Positions 37,899 through 47,421 are shown, numbered from the stretch's first letter. The stretch is DNA of 52,408 nt from Muribaculaceae bacterium (GCA_028689665.1 JAQVCR010000016.1:1-52408); one strand, 5' to 3'. Notes: generated by a model not told the origin, from the sequence alone. Made by a program: numbers and translations.

Positions 37899-38513
37899 AT
37901 GGCAATAAAAGTCTGTAAAAACGGTCATAAATACGATGCATCAATATATGGCGATAAATGTCCATGTTGTCCATCAACAATTAATACAGGAAGTTTTGAA
38001 ATAGGGCAAGTTGACAATCCCGACCAGCACACCCATGTAGCTTTTGGCGGTGGCGACAACCCCACAACACCGGTATTTGGCGTAGAAAATGCCACAGCAC
38101 GCACCGTCCCGGTCAGCCCGGCTTGTGAAACAGGCGGCGCAACAGTAATAAGACATGCAACAGGCGATAACACATACGATTCGGCAACATCGGGGCGAAA
38201 ACTAGTTGGAATCTTAGTGTCGTATGCCCAAAATCCGTTAGGGAAAATTTATGAGCTTTACGAAGGGCGAAATGTTATGGGACGAGCAGCCACTTGCGAT
38301 ATTCCTATCCTTAACGACAGTAAAATATCGAGTCAGCACCTTCTAATTCTATATCGAGAAATAGAAAATGTATTCTGGCTTGCCGATCAGAATTCCTCTA
38401 ACGGCTCGTTTGTGAACGGAAATTTTATAAGCGACCGAATTGCCATTAACAGTGGTGATATAATAACCATAGGCGACACTAAATTTGTTTTCTTAGCCAT
38501 ACCACAATTTTAA
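37899..38513 (+). CDS. Soluble FHA protein with N-terminal zinc-ribbon-like segment
   Basis: This 204-residue protein has no signal or membrane segment. The N-terminus carries Cys6, His10, Cys21, Cys23 and Cys24 (CKNGHKYDASIYGDKCPCC), a small metal-knuckle pattern. A low-complexity linker rich in T, G and P follows. The C-terminal FHA domain (about 115-200) shows MGRAATCDI, SSQHL and SSNGSFVNG. It is probably a cytoplasmic reader or adaptor for phosphothreonine made by the two kinases downstream. Threonines in its linker are candidate phospho-sites. It lies 23 bp after the FHA-protease gene and 15 bp before the phosphatase gene. Confidence 0.88.
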   Translation: MAIKVCKNGHKYDASIYGDKCPCCPSTINTGSFEIGQVDNPDQHTHVAFGGGDNPTTPVFGVENATARTVPVSPACETGGATVIRHATGDNTYDSATSGRKLVGILVSYAQNPLGKIYELYEGRNVMGRAATCDIPILNDSKISSQHLLILYREIENVFWLADQNSSNGSFVNGNFISDRIAINSGDIITIGDTKFVFLAIPQF

Positions 38514-38528
38514 TATAAATCTTTTTAA

Positions 38529-39992
38529 ATGAAAGAACACGAAGATTTTAATTATTGCCATGTGGCAGGTCTGTCCGACGTAGGCTGTGTGAGAAAAGCC
38601 AACGAAGACAGTTGGGCTACATTTGAGTCGCCAAACGGACTTGTAACCGTTGTGTGTGATGGAATGGGCGGACATATAGGAGGGGCAGTAGCTTCAAGCA
38701 CAGCCGTCGAAGCAATAAAATCGGCACTCTTGAATCAATATTTCGACGACGTACGCACTGCAATAGGAGTAGCAATTTCGCAAGCCAATCAAGCAATATT
38801 GAGCTATGACGCAGAACACCCAGATTTAACGGGAATGGGATCGACTTGCGTGTTGCTGATAGTGCGAGCCGGCGAAGTCTTTATAGGGCATGTAGGAGAT
38901 AGCCGCATCTATCTTGTGCGAGAGCATAAAATCACCCAGCTCACAAAAGACCACTCTTACGTTCAGACACTAGTCGACGCAGGCGAAATAACAGCCGAGC
39001 AAGCCGAGCATCATCCGCGCAAGAATGAAATAACAAATGCATTAGGCTTTGCAAATATGGGAATCCCCACAATTGTGCAAGCCCCAATACACCCACAGGC
39101 AGGCGATTGTTTTGTGCTGTGTTCAGATGGCTTAAGCGGAATGGTCGATGATAATCACATATCAAGAATAGTGAGCGACCAGCAGAAACTACGCGCCCAA
39201 GCCCGCGCCGATAAATTGATAGAGCTAGCAAAGGCAAATGGTGGAACCGACAATGTAACAGCCGCAATAGTAGAATTTTCCATAACGCCCAAAACCGGGA
39301 AATCAAGTCCCACTACTTTTATTAATCGCATAAAGGATAAAAGAATAAATTATTTATTTGTCATAGCATTAGTCGTAATATTGGGAGCATTAGTGTTTAT
39401 GCTGCTCCCGTCGAAAAGTAATGCTGATGCGTCGATTAATGAGAACAAGCCGGTTGCTACACTGGATACAATTTTATTTAGAAGCAATTCCCCCGCCTTG
39501 ATAGTGAAGCATATAGATAAAGATTCGATAATAATATCATATACCGATAAAGATCTAAAGGTAAAAACGCATAAACTAAAAGGCAAATATTTAAATAGCA
39601 ATGTTAATCCAATGTTGAATTTTACCGGTTCGGGCGATTCTATCATATATAATTTTGGCAACACATCAATTAAGAATATAAGTATCATAATAACAAAGGA
39701 AGATAATAATTGCGATACAATAGAATTTGGAGTATATGAATTAGCTCCAAGCACCATTATTAAAAGTGCGATTCAAGGGGTAGCAAATGTCGCAAAAAAC
39801 GTTAATATAGATCAAGGAAAGCCGAAAGGCAATAACTCGGACGAAGAGATGAAGCAGGAATTAACAGATGCTCCGGGTGAAATTAAGTCAAAAGAAGGAG
39901 GAAACGGAGGTAATACAAACACTGTAACTACTCCGGGAGAGAAAGCTGGAGAGAAAGCTGGAGAGAAAGCTAATGTAGGTAAACAAAATTAA
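38529..39992 (+). CDS. PP2C-family Ser/Thr phosphatase with membrane anchor
   Basis: The N-terminal 250 residues form a PPM/PP2C phosphatase with the metal-binding residues in KANEDSW (Asp27), CDGMGGH (Asp44), LCSDGLSG and GGTDNVTAA, plus GHVGDSRIYLV. It should remove phosphates placed by the two kinases of the operon. A membrane helix near 275-295 (YLFVIALVVILGALVFMLL) leads to about 190 extracytoplasmic residues of no recognised fold, ending in a low-complexity tail with three GEKA repeats. The phosphatase itself is cytoplasmic. The protein length of 487 is roughly twice that of a bare PP2C domain. Confidence 0.94.
   Translation: MKEHEDFNYCHVAGLSDVGCVRKANEDSWATFESPNGLVTVVCDGMGGHIGGAVASSTAVEAIKSALLNQYFDDVRTAIGVAISQANQAILSYDAEHPDLTGMGSTCVLLIVRAGEVFIGHVGDSRIYLVREHKITQLTKDHSYVQTLVDAGEITAEQAEHHPRKNEITNALGFANMGIPTIVQAPIHPQAGDCFVLCSDGLSGMVDDNHISRIVSDQQKLRAQARADKLIELAKANGGTDNVTAAIVEFSITPKTGKSSPTTFINRIKDKRINYLFVIALVVILGALVFMLLPSKSNADASINENKPVATLDTILFRSNSPALIVKHIDKDSIIISYTDKDLKVKTHKLKGKYLNSNVNPMLNFTGSGDSIIYNFGNTSIKNISIIITKEDNNCDTIEFGVYELAPSTIIKSAIQGVANVAKNVNIDQGKPKGNNSDEEMKQELTDAPGEIKSKEGGNGGNTNTVTTPGEKAGEKAGEKANVGKQN
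39936..39971 (+). repeat. Three perfect 12-bp repeats in the phosphatase tail
   Basis: GGAGAGAAAGCT occurs three times in tandem, encoding GEKA units. Copy-number change would stay in frame and alter the tail length. Confidence 0.9.
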
Positions 39993-40010
39993 TATAAATT
40001 AATTACCGCA

Positions 40011-41411
40011 ATGTCGGAATATAAAATAATAAAAGAAATAGGTAGAGGAGGAATGGGGTGTGTGTATGAAGCACGCAATTCGGCAAACACTCCAATTGCA
40101 CTGAAAATGATGACTAATCAGATTTCATATAATCCCGAATTTCGTGAATTATTTATTTCTGAGGCGCAGGCATTAAGAAAAATGAATAGTCAGGCGGTGG
40201 TGCATATTATGGGCGAGCCTTACACCGATGCTCAAGGAAATATGTATCTCCCTATGGAATATGTGAACGGTGAGACAATAGCGTCGCACGTCGAAAATCA
40301 AGGCATATACACTGAGGCACAAGCAATAGAGCTTATGCTAAAAGTGCTGAAAGGCTTTGAATATGTTCATCGGCACGGCTGTATTCACCGCGATATTAAG
40401 CCCTCAAATATCATGGTAAGGCAAGATGATTCTATCTGTATCATAGATTTTGGAATTGCAAAAGATGCCCATTTTACGACCGGGAAAACACTAGGCAGGA
40501 TAATTGGCACCGACGGCTATATGAGTCCAGAGCAAGCAAACGGGCTAAGTATCGACCACCGAACAGATATTTATTCTTTAGGTTGTCTGCTCCATTTTAT
40601 GCTTGTGGGACAACATGCCATAGCCAAGAAATCGAACGATGTAGCGATGGTAGCGTCGATATTGCAAGATACTTTTCCCAGCGCAAGAGAAATCACCGAT
40701 GGTGCAGTGTCAGAAGGAATGCAAGAAGTAATATTCAAGGCAGTCGACAAAAATATGATGAACAGATACCAGAGTGCCACCGAGTTTAAGGAAGCATTAA
40801 AAAACTTGCAGCATATCGAAAATGATAATAATAGTTCGGAGAGCATAGTAATTACCGTAGGTCGCAAAGATTGTGATATTGTGATGCCCGAAAATCTTAT
40901 CAGCTCCACTCACTTAATAATAGAATATACGCCACAGTCGGAGGGAGCGACAATTAAAGTAACCGATAGCAGCACTAACGGCACACAGATTAATGGGTCT
41001 TATCTGCATCATTCATTTATTTTCTTTGAGAGTCTTGACAGCCTTCTAGAAAGTGAAATACTGCTAGCGCAGCGTCGAGAATTCAAGTTGTCGGGCGAGT
41101 TGTTAAAGAATACCATTGAAGAAAAGATAATGCGGCAAGGAGAAATAAAGCCAAGTCAACCGACTAGCCCTAATGAAACTAGAAATACGATTAACGATAC
41201 TTTCGACCAAAGAAGAGAGTTTGAAGAAATTGAAGAAGGGTTCGACTTTATCTCTAAGTTTTTCTTAGTTCTATTACCGCCGATAGCTCTTATATATTGG
41301 CTGATAAACCGAGAAACAAAAGTAAGAAAAAGTTCGCAAGCCATAGATATGATGTTTCGAGGTATTGCGATATGGGCAGTAGTAATAATATTTAGTATGA
41401 TACAATTATGA
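40011..41411 (+). CDS. Membrane Ser/Thr protein kinase with FHA domain
   Basis: The 466 residues start with a Hanks-type kinase domain: glycine loop GRGGMGCVYE (11-20), ATP lysine Lys32, Glu51, catalytic HRD (126-128, in IHRDIKPSN), DFG (146-148) and GYMSPEQ in the activation segment. All catalytic residues are present. An FHA domain follows (about 283-355, VGRKDCDIVMP and SSTNGTQING), then a helical linker and two hydrophobic helices near the C-terminus. The kinase and FHA parts would face the cytoplasm. A kinase and a reader fused in one chain suggests recruitment of phosphorylated partners or self-binding. It starts 19 bp after the phosphatase gene and overlaps the next gene by 4 bp (ATGA), indicating coupled translation. 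Confidence 0.94.
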   Translation: MSEYKIIKEIGRGGMGCVYEARNSANTPIALKMMTNQISYNPEFRELFISEAQALRKMNSQAVVHIMGEPYTDAQGNMYLPMEYVNGETIASHVENQGIYTEAQAIELMLKVLKGFEYVHRHGCIHRDIKPSNIMVRQDDSICIIDFGIAKDAHFTTGKTLGRIIGTDGYMSPEQANGLSIDHRTDIYSLGCLLHFMLVGQHAIAKKSNDVAMVASILQDTFPSAREITDGAVSEGMQEVIFKAVDKNMMNRYQSATEFKEALKNLQHIENDNNSSESIVITVGRKDCDIVMPENLISSTHLIIEYTPQSEGATIKVTDSSTNGTQINGSYLHHSFIFFESLDSLLESEILLAQRREFKLSGELLKNTIEEKIMRQGEIKPSQPTSPNETRNTINDTFDQRREFEEIEEGFDFISKFFLVLLPPIALIYWLINRETKVRKSSQAIDMMFRGIAIWAVVIIFSMIQL

Positions 41412-41890
41412 AAACATTATCAATAGGACGAAGCTCCTCGTGCGACATAATCATTGAGAATCAAGGAATAAGCAGGCACCATGCCGATATTAGCATAGTA
41501 GGTGGGCAATATGTCTTTACCGACCACAGCTCTAACGGCTCTACCATAGGAGGAATGGTAATAAAAAATCAGAGAATCACAGTAGCACCGGGAGCCGAAA
41601 TATACCTAGCCAACAGTGTTCCTTTTCCGTGGGCGCAAGTTTTTATTCAACTTCCGATAGCCGGGAATAAAGTATATGAGCCAAATACAAGCAATTATAA
41701 TATAAGCCCGTCGGAGCCACGTAAGGAAGAAGAGTTAAACATTGCAATTGCGATAGTTTCGTTTATTATTCCACTAGTAGGGATAATCTTATACTTTGCA
41801 TGGAAAGGCGATACACCGAAACGCGCCAACCAAGTAATAATGTGTGCCGTTGCCGGCTTTGTTTTAAATCTTATCTTATTTTCGTTATAA
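41408..41890 (+). CDS. Small membrane protein with FHA domain
   Basis: This 160-residue protein has an N-terminal FHA domain (1-80; IGRSSSCDI, SRHHA, SSNGSTIGG) and two membrane helices (about 113-133 and 143-159) joined by a short polar loop (WKGDTPKRANQ). It begins inside the stop of the kinase gene, so it is translationally coupled to it. The layout suggests a membrane docking site that brings phosphothreonine-bearing partners to the kinase complex. Confidence 0.9.
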   Translation: MKTLSIGRSSSCDIIIENQGISRHHADISIVGGQYVFTDHSSNGSTIGGMVIKNQRITVAPGAEIYLANSVPFPWAQVFIQLPIAGNKVYEPNTSNYNISPSEPRKEEELNIAIAIVSFIIPLVGIILYFAWKGDTPKRANQVIMCAVAGFVLNLILFSL

Positions 41891-41906
41891 TTAAAAGCTA
41901 CATATC

Positions 41907-44900
41907 ATGATAGGAAAAGAAGTCTTGAATTACACAATTATTTCTCTTATAGGAAAAGGAGGAATGGGCGAGGTATATCTTGCCGAACATAAATTTATCA
42001 CCCACCAGCGAGCCGCAATAAAAGTAATCTCTGCCAGTATGGTGAATGATTTCACGTTGAAATTACTCAAAGATGAGGCAGAGCATTTAGCGTCGCTCAA
42101 TCACCCAAATATTGTTCATTTCATTGATTATCACATCGATGAAAGTGGCAACGTGTTTCTAATTATGGAATATGCCGATGGAATGAGCTTAGATAAATAT
42201 GTAAATTCTGTTACCGGGCTAATAGTGGAAGAGCGCGTGCTGCCAATAATCGAGCCAATTCTCGATGCTGTGGAATATGCGCACAAGCATAACATTATTC
42301 ATCGCGACATCAAGCCCTCTAATATTATCATAACCAAAGAAGGAGTGCCTAAAATACTTGATTTCGGTATCTCTACATTTTTGGGAAGCAATGACAATAA
42401 TAATATTGTTATAGGCACTCCGTCGTATATGAGTCCCGAGCAAGTAATAGGCGAGGCAGTAGACAAACGTTCGGATATTTATTCAATTGGAGTGCTGCTT
42501 CATCAACTACTCACAGGGAATGCCCCCTACGACACAACTACACTCACCGAGCAAGAAATCAGCAGCAAGATTGTAAGCGAGCCACTGCCACCACTAAAGA
42601 GCTTCTATAAATACACTAGCGAGAAGACGCAGAAAATCGTTAATAAAGCCACAGCCAAAGATAAAGACGATAGATATTCGTCGTGTCTCGAAATGAAAAA
42701 AGAGCTTCACAATGCCATTTCTCCGGCAAAAATACCAATGTGGACTAAAATAGTCGCCGGCTGTGTGGCAGCAGTTCTTCTATTTGTGGGAATTTATATT
42801 TTCGATTACAATCGCACTAAAACTTATTACTACAAAGAATATGTGGAACAGTGGGGAGTGCCGCAAGGAATACATGAGCTAAGCTCGCGAGAACAATCGC
42901 ATCGAGTTAACAGCTATCGCTTTATATATAAGCACCATAAATTGCAGAATGTGGCATTTATAAACTCAAAAGGCAGCGTAATAGCCCACAACAATTCTGA
43001 TGATGTAGATGATATTTTAAATAATGACTACTATTACACTCCCGAAGGAAAAGTAGACTATATTAAAGTAAAGGGAACATCGAATCAAGTGCTTTATATC
43101 AAAGATTTCAACCCCGAACTCACAGTAGTTACATTCAGATACGACGATGGACGAGGCACCGAAAAGAACCTTGCAGCCAGCACGGTTACCGCCTTCGGCT
43201 CTTCGGTAGGAGATAATAGTGATACAGATAAGAGCCGCATCACTCGCTATCTATTTACCTACGACGAGAATGGATATGTTGACAAAATAGAATATGCATC
43301 TTTCCAGAATACAAAAGTAGGCGATAAAGACGGGCTGTTTGGTCGCAAATATCTTCGCGACGATAAAGGAAGAATAAAGGAAGAAATCTATATAGGTTTT
43401 GACGGAAATCCTAAAGCAATATCTACCGGTATGGCAATTCGCACACGCGAATATAACGATGAAGACGATGCAATACGATTCACATATATCACTACCGACC
43501 GTAAGGCTAGTGGTGAAGAAGAGCTTGGAGTGCCGGTGTGTCGCAATGTAGTCGATGAGTGGGGTAATGTCATCGAACAATATTATGAAGATTTAGATGG
43601 TAATTTGATGCTTCGCAAAGACGACGGCTTTGCTTATGCCATCTACACAATCGAAGATGGAAATACTATCTATTATCGCTTATTTGGAACAGATAAACAG
43701 CGTTGCTATGGCACCACAACAACAGTATCGGGCACAAAGAGAGAATATGACGAAAATGGCTTTATTAGCAAAAACGTCTATATTGATGACAAAGATAAAC
43801 CGATGAAAGATTCAGAAGGAATTTCTGGCTTTTTGGCAGTGAATGATAAATATGGTAATCCTCTTTCGTATATTAAAATAGATGAATATGGCAAGCCTAC
43901 AACGGGGGTAGCCGGAGAATATGCAATGTGTGAATACAAAAACGACGAACGAGGCAATTGCATTGAATATCGCTTCTTTGACAAAAAAAAGAAGTTAGTT
44001 AAGATAGCCGACGGATATGCTATTATGCGTCAAGAATATGATAGCTTGAACCGTGTAGTCAAGTTTTCGCATTTCGATGCCGATGGCAAACCTGTATTTG
44101 ACAATAATAATGTATCGGTATATAAACGAGAATATTCGATTGAAGGAAATCTTATTTCGATGGCTTATTTCGATGGCAGCGGCACTAAACGATGCCTTAG
44201 CTCGGGGAAATTTGCAGGCTTTACCTACGACTACGATGATAATGGAAATATGCTGTCGTGTAAATTTTATAATGAAAATTGGGAATTGATACGCGGCACT
44301 AGTGGATATGCAATCGTAAAGTATAAATACGACAAGAATGGTAATGATATTGAGCATACCTACTACTCGGCAACCAATGCCCCTTGCCTTAATTCTGATG
44401 GAGAGCATGGAGAGATTAATAAATATGATAATAGAAACAACGTAATTGAAAATTATAAAATTGGACTAGATGGCAAGTTGCTCAACGGTAGACTTATTGC
44501 TCGGAATAAATATGATAATGCCGATAATCTTATCGAAATAAGGCTATTTGACAGCAATAATAAACCGGTTGTCAATTCTTTGGACTATCATAAAGTAGTG
44601 TATAAATATAATCAAAGAAAAAATCTTGTCAGAACTGATTATTATGATACTAAAGGGGAGCTTACCGGTTATTCAGGCTATAATTACAGCACCCAGAAAT
44701 ATAAATACGATAATCGTGGAAACCTTATCGAATCGTCGTATTTTGCTCCTAATGGTAAGTTGACATTAAGTCAAGAGGGGCTTGCGATAATGCGACATGA
44801 ATATGATAAGATGAATCGCCTTGTCCGACAGACTTATTTCGATGCTTCGGGTAATCCCACCAAACCCGATGTGATGGTGCCTGAAGGGCTGATTAAATAT

Positions 44901-45749
44901 GACAAATGGGGTAACATAAATTATGTTGCGGCAGCCGATGGTAAAGGAAATCTAATTGTTCCTTCCAGCTTAGGTTGGTGTATCAAGAGAACTAACTATA
45001 ACAGCCGAAAGAGTATTGTTGAAGAGGCTTACTATGACAACCATGATAACCCGGTAATCAACAAAAGTGAAGGCTATCATAAATATACAGCCAAATATGA
45101 TAACTATAACAATCTTAAAGAGAAAAAATACTTTGGCAATAATGGTAATTTAATGCTCAACGAATCGGGCTATGCAGTCGAAAAATATAACTATAATGCT
45201 CATCGTGATGTAGAATTAATGGCGATATTTGACATTAACGGCAATCCTACCGATGCAAGTTTGGGATTCCACAAAATCATTATCGACTACGACAAAGATT
45301 CTACACCCACCACTCGAAAATATTATAACACAGCGGGCAAGCTGATATATTCTCAAGTGTGGGATGGCATAGAATGGGTTATGAGCGACAAAGCCGGCAC
45401 TACTACCACCACTACTACCCCATCGACTCCGGTAGCCGATAACAAAAACGTCGATATTCGAGAGATTGTGAAAGAAGGTAATAAAAATCTACCTGTCGAC
45501 TTGTCGTCAGAGGGCGTGGATATGATAGTAAAGAGTATGGCAGTCGGAGCTAATAATTCTATTATTATCAATTTCACAATCGAGCAATCATCTTATGAAT
45601 TGAGCGACTCGCAATTAAATATTTTCAAAGAATGTGTGAAAGTATTTACAAAGACATTTAAAGAATCCCCCGAACTTAAAAATGCAATAAAAGTTACCGG
45701 AATTTTGTATGACGGTAAAGACCGAAATATCTTTAAATACACATATTGA
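41907..45749 (+). CDS. Receptor-like Ser/Thr kinase with about 18 YD-like repeats
   Basis: The 1280 residues begin with a complete Hanks-type kinase: GKGGMGEVYL (17-26), Lys39, Glu57, HRD (132-134) and DFG (152-154), with GTPSYMSPEQ in the activation segment. One membrane helix lies at about 280-299. The extracytoplasmic part from about 440 to 1150 is a long array of roughly 40-45-residue units of the type YDxxGNxxExxYFDxxGKPxxxxxGYA, related to YD/RHS-type repeats; I count about 18. A T-rich stretch precedes a C-terminal domain of about 90 residues of unknown fold (VDLSSEGVDMIVKSM and onward). The design resembles a receptor kinase: repeats outside as sensor or adhesin, kinase inside. It is the last operon gene and is followed by a strong stem-loop. 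Confidence 0.93.
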   Translation: MIGKEVLNYTIISLIGKGGMGEVYLAEHKFITHQRAAIKVISASMVNDFTLKLLKDEAEHLASLNHPNIVHFIDYHIDESGNVFLIMEYADGMSLDKYVNSVTGLIVEERVLPIIEPILDAVEYAHKHNIIHRDIKPSNIIITKEGVPKILDFGISTFLGSNDNNNIVIGTPSYMSPEQVIGEAVDKRSDIYSIGVLLHQLLTGNAPYDTTTLTEQEISSKIVSEPLPPLKSFYKYTSEKTQKIVNKATAKDKDDRYSSCLEMKKELHNAISPAKIPMWTKIVAGCVAAVLLFVGIYIFDYNRTKTYYYKEYVEQWGVPQGIHELSSREQSHRVNSYRFIYKHHKLQNVAFINSKGSVIAHNNSDDVDDILNNDYYYTPEGKVDYIKVKGTSNQVLYIKDFNPELTVVTFRYDDGRGTEKNLAASTVTAFGSSVGDNSDTDKSRITRYLFTYDENGYVDKIEYASFQNTKVGDKDGLFGRKYLRDDKGRIKEEIYIGFDGNPKAISTGMAIRTREYNDEDDAIRFTYITTDRKASGEEELGVPVCRNVVDEWGNVIEQYYEDLDGNLMLRKDDGFAYAIYTIEDGNTIYYRLFGTDKQRCYGTTTTVSGTKREYDENGFISKNVYIDDKDKPMKDSEGISGFLAVNDKYGNPLSYIKIDEYGKPTTGVAGEYAMCEYKNDERGNCIEYRFFDKKKKLVKIADGYAIMRQEYDSLNRVVKFSHFDADGKPVFDNNNVSVYKREYSIEGNLISMAYFDGSGTKRCLSSGKFAGFTYDYDDNGNMLSCKFYNENWELIRGTSGYAIVKYKYDKNGNDIEHTYYSATNAPCLNSDGEHGEINKYDNRNNVIENYKIGLDGKLLNGRLIARNKYDNADNLIEIRLFDSNNKPVVNSLDYHKVVYKYNQRKNLVRTDYYDTKGELTGYSGYNYSTQKYKYDNRGNLIESSYFAPNGKLTLSQEGLAIMRHEYDKMNRLVRQTYFDASGNPTKPDVMVPEGLIKYDKWGNINYVAAADGKGNLIVPSSLGWCIKRTNYNSRKSIVEEAYYDNHDNPVINKSEGYHKYTAKYDNYNNLKEKKYFGNNGNLMLNESGYAVEKYNYNAHRDVELMAIFDINGNPTDASLGFHKIIIDYDKDSTPTTRKYYNTAGKLIYSQVWDGIEWVMSDKAGTTTTTTTPSTPVADNKNVDIREIVKEGNKNLPVDLSSEGVDMIVKSMAVGANNSIIINFTIEQSSYELSDSQLNIFKECVKVFTKTFKESPELKNAIKVTGILYDGKDRNIFKYTY

Positions 45750-45763
45750 TGACCTTATAAGCC

Positions 45764-45810
45764 AACAAAGGAGCAAGCAGAGCGACAACCGCCCTGCTTG
45801 CTCCTTTGTT
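45764..45810 (+). terminator. Strong stem-loop ending the phospho-signalling operon
   Basis: A perfect 17-bp inverted repeat (45764-45780 with 45794-45810) lies 14 bp after the kinase stop. No clear U-run follows, but the stem is the strongest in the region. Confidence 0.8.
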
Positions 45811-45838
45811 CACATTATGCTAATATACTTTTTTGTTG

Positions 45839-45846
45839 TATATTTG
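45839..45846 (+). promoter_or_regulatory. Promoter box of the glycosyltransferase gene
   Basis: TATATTTG matches TAnnTTTG and lies 53 bp before the chosen ATG at 45900, after the operon terminator. Confidence 0.6.
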
Positions 45847-45899
45847 TGTTGCTTTGTTCGAGCTGTTTTTTGAGTTTCGCAATTACCAAAAATAACACA

Positions 45900-46874
45900 A
45901 TGACAGATATAAAAGTTTCAATTCTATTACCGATCTACAAAGTTGAGAATTATGTAGAAAGATGTGTAACGAGTGTCTTTGAACAGACATACGAAAATAT
46001 TGAAATAATAATTGTCAACGACTGCACGCCCGATAAGAGTATGGATATTGTTATGGAGGTGCTTAGACGCTATCCTTCTGTTTCCGGCAAGGTAACTATC
46101 ATAGCCAACACACAGAACGAGGGCATTTCCGAAACAAGAAATATTGCCGTAAATCGAGCGACAGGCGACTTTATTTTATTTGTCGATTCAGATGATTGGA
46201 TCGATAGAAACCTAGTTTGCCGCCTAGTAGCGAAGCAAAAAGCAAGCAACGCCGATATCGTATCGACCGACTATATAATACATTATGATAGCTATGAAGA
46301 GAATATACTAAATACAGATATTGAAAGCCCGAAAGAACTAATCAAGGCAATCTTGACCAATAAAGAATATTATCGTCTGTGGGGCAGGCTTATACTCACT
46401 TCACTCTATCGCGATAATAATATCAAAGCACAGAAAGGGATAGACAATGGCGACGACCTTCAAGTATTTCCACAGCTTATATTTTTCTCGAATAAATGCA
46501 GCTATTTGCACGAATTTCTTTATAATTACGATTATCGTAATCCGTATAGCTATTCAAATACATTCTCGCACGATAAAAGTCTGCAATCTATAAAATCTAT
46601 TGAAACACTTTATGATTTCTTTGCTATTCACGACCGTTCACTCCTTAATGTTTTAGAAATTAAAAAAGCAGATATAATACTTTCGTGTATGCGAATAAGC
46701 GTCGCGAGGAAAGAATCATTTAAATATTTCGCACGACTTGCCTCGAGTATAAAATGGAAAAATATCTTTAAATGCAGTGTCGTTAATGTTATAGCTTTTT
46801 TATTACATAACAGAATATTTATCAAATATTATAATTCGATATTAAGTAAACTTAGAGCTAAAGCAAGAGGCTAA
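45900..46874 (+). CDS. Family 2 glycosyltransferase
   Basis: This 324-residue protein is a GT-A glycosyltransferase that would transfer a sugar from a nucleotide-sugar donor in the cytoplasm. The start at 45900 gives the standard N-terminus MTDIKVSILLPIYKVENYVERCV; the longer open frame adds an upstream stretch that overlaps the promoter. The nucleotide-binding region ENIEIIIVNDCTPDKSMDI and the metal-binding DxD motif in LFVDSDDWID are clear. The C-terminal 200 residues set acceptor specificity and are not diagnostic. It stands alone, with a terminator before it and a promoter-like box after it. Confidence 0.93.
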   Translation: MTDIKVSILLPIYKVENYVERCVTSVFEQTYENIEIIIVNDCTPDKSMDIVMEVLRRYPSVSGKVTIIANTQNEGISETRNIAVNRATGDFILFVDSDDWIDRNLVCRLVAKQKASNADIVSTDYIIHYDSYEENILNTDIESPKELIKAILTNKEYYRLWGRLILTSLYRDNNIKAQKGIDNGDDLQVFPQLIFFSNKCSYLHEFLYNYDYRNPYSYSNTFSHDKSLQSIKSIETLYDFFAIHDRSLLNVLEIKKADIILSCMRISVARKESFKYFARLASSIKWKNIFKCSVVNVIAFLLHNRIFIKYYNSILSKLRAKARG

Positions 46875-46925
46875 AAATTAAATTTTTCTTTTATAGTTAT
46901 TTATCTTTTGAATAAAATTTATTTG

Positions 46926-46933
46926 TATATTTG
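46926..46933 (+). promoter_or_regulatory. Promoter box of the lipoprotein gene
   Basis: TATATTTG matches the TAnnTTTG element, 56 bp before the lipoprotein start. Confidence 0.6.
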
Positions 46934-46989
46934 TGGCATCTAATTCGTGAAATGGTAAAATTATTAAGACTATAACAAATATTTTAATT

Positions 46990-47379
46990 ATGAAAGCAAA
47001 AATTTCTACTTTATTAGCAGTACTTATATGTACTCTTTCATTGACTTCTTTGAGCTCGTGTACAGATGATCCTGAAACTTCAGTGTTGATTGGAAAGTGG
47101 GTAGTATCGGAAAACAATTATGGTACAATCACTATTACAAATCCCGATTACGACAGCTTTACATTCTATTCTAACGGGCAAGGAACATATAACTATTACA
47201 ATAAAGGACAATGGGTAGGCACAGGATTTACATGGACATCGTATAACAACGATTATATAATGTTTAAATATATTGATGGAACACAACAGACAGTTTACTA
47301 TCGTTATCGCAACGGATACCTAGAGATGAGTCTACAGTCGACATTCTATGACTATCGTCGCTACGTTCCGGGAGCTTAA
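46990..47379 (+). CDS. Small lipoprotein, lipocalin-like beta protein
   Basis: This 129-residue protein has a lipoprotein signal peptide with lipobox LSSC followed by acidic residues (TDDPE), which in Bacteroidota often favours outer-surface export. The mature part starts with IGKWVVSE and alternates short strands (FTFYSNGQGTYNYY, YIMFKYIDG, QTVYYRYRNGYLEMSL), as in lipocalin-like small lipoproteins of the phylum. Function is unknown. It has its own promoter box and terminator. Confidence 0.85.
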   Translation: MKAKISTLLAVLICTLSLTSLSSCTDDPETSVLIGKWVVSENNYGTITITNPDYDSFTFYSNGQGTYNYYNKGQWVGTGFTWTSYNNDYIMFKYIDGTQQTVYYRYRNGYLEMSLQSTFYDYRRYVPGA

Positions 47380-47421
47380 AAGGATGTTTTTCAATCATTT
47401 TAAAGAAAATAGTTAGTTTGT

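Noticed and set aside
34413..45749. Type VI secretion regulatory module
   Set aside because: Kinase, FHA and PP2C genes recall T6SS post-translational control, but no T6SS structural gene is present in the window.
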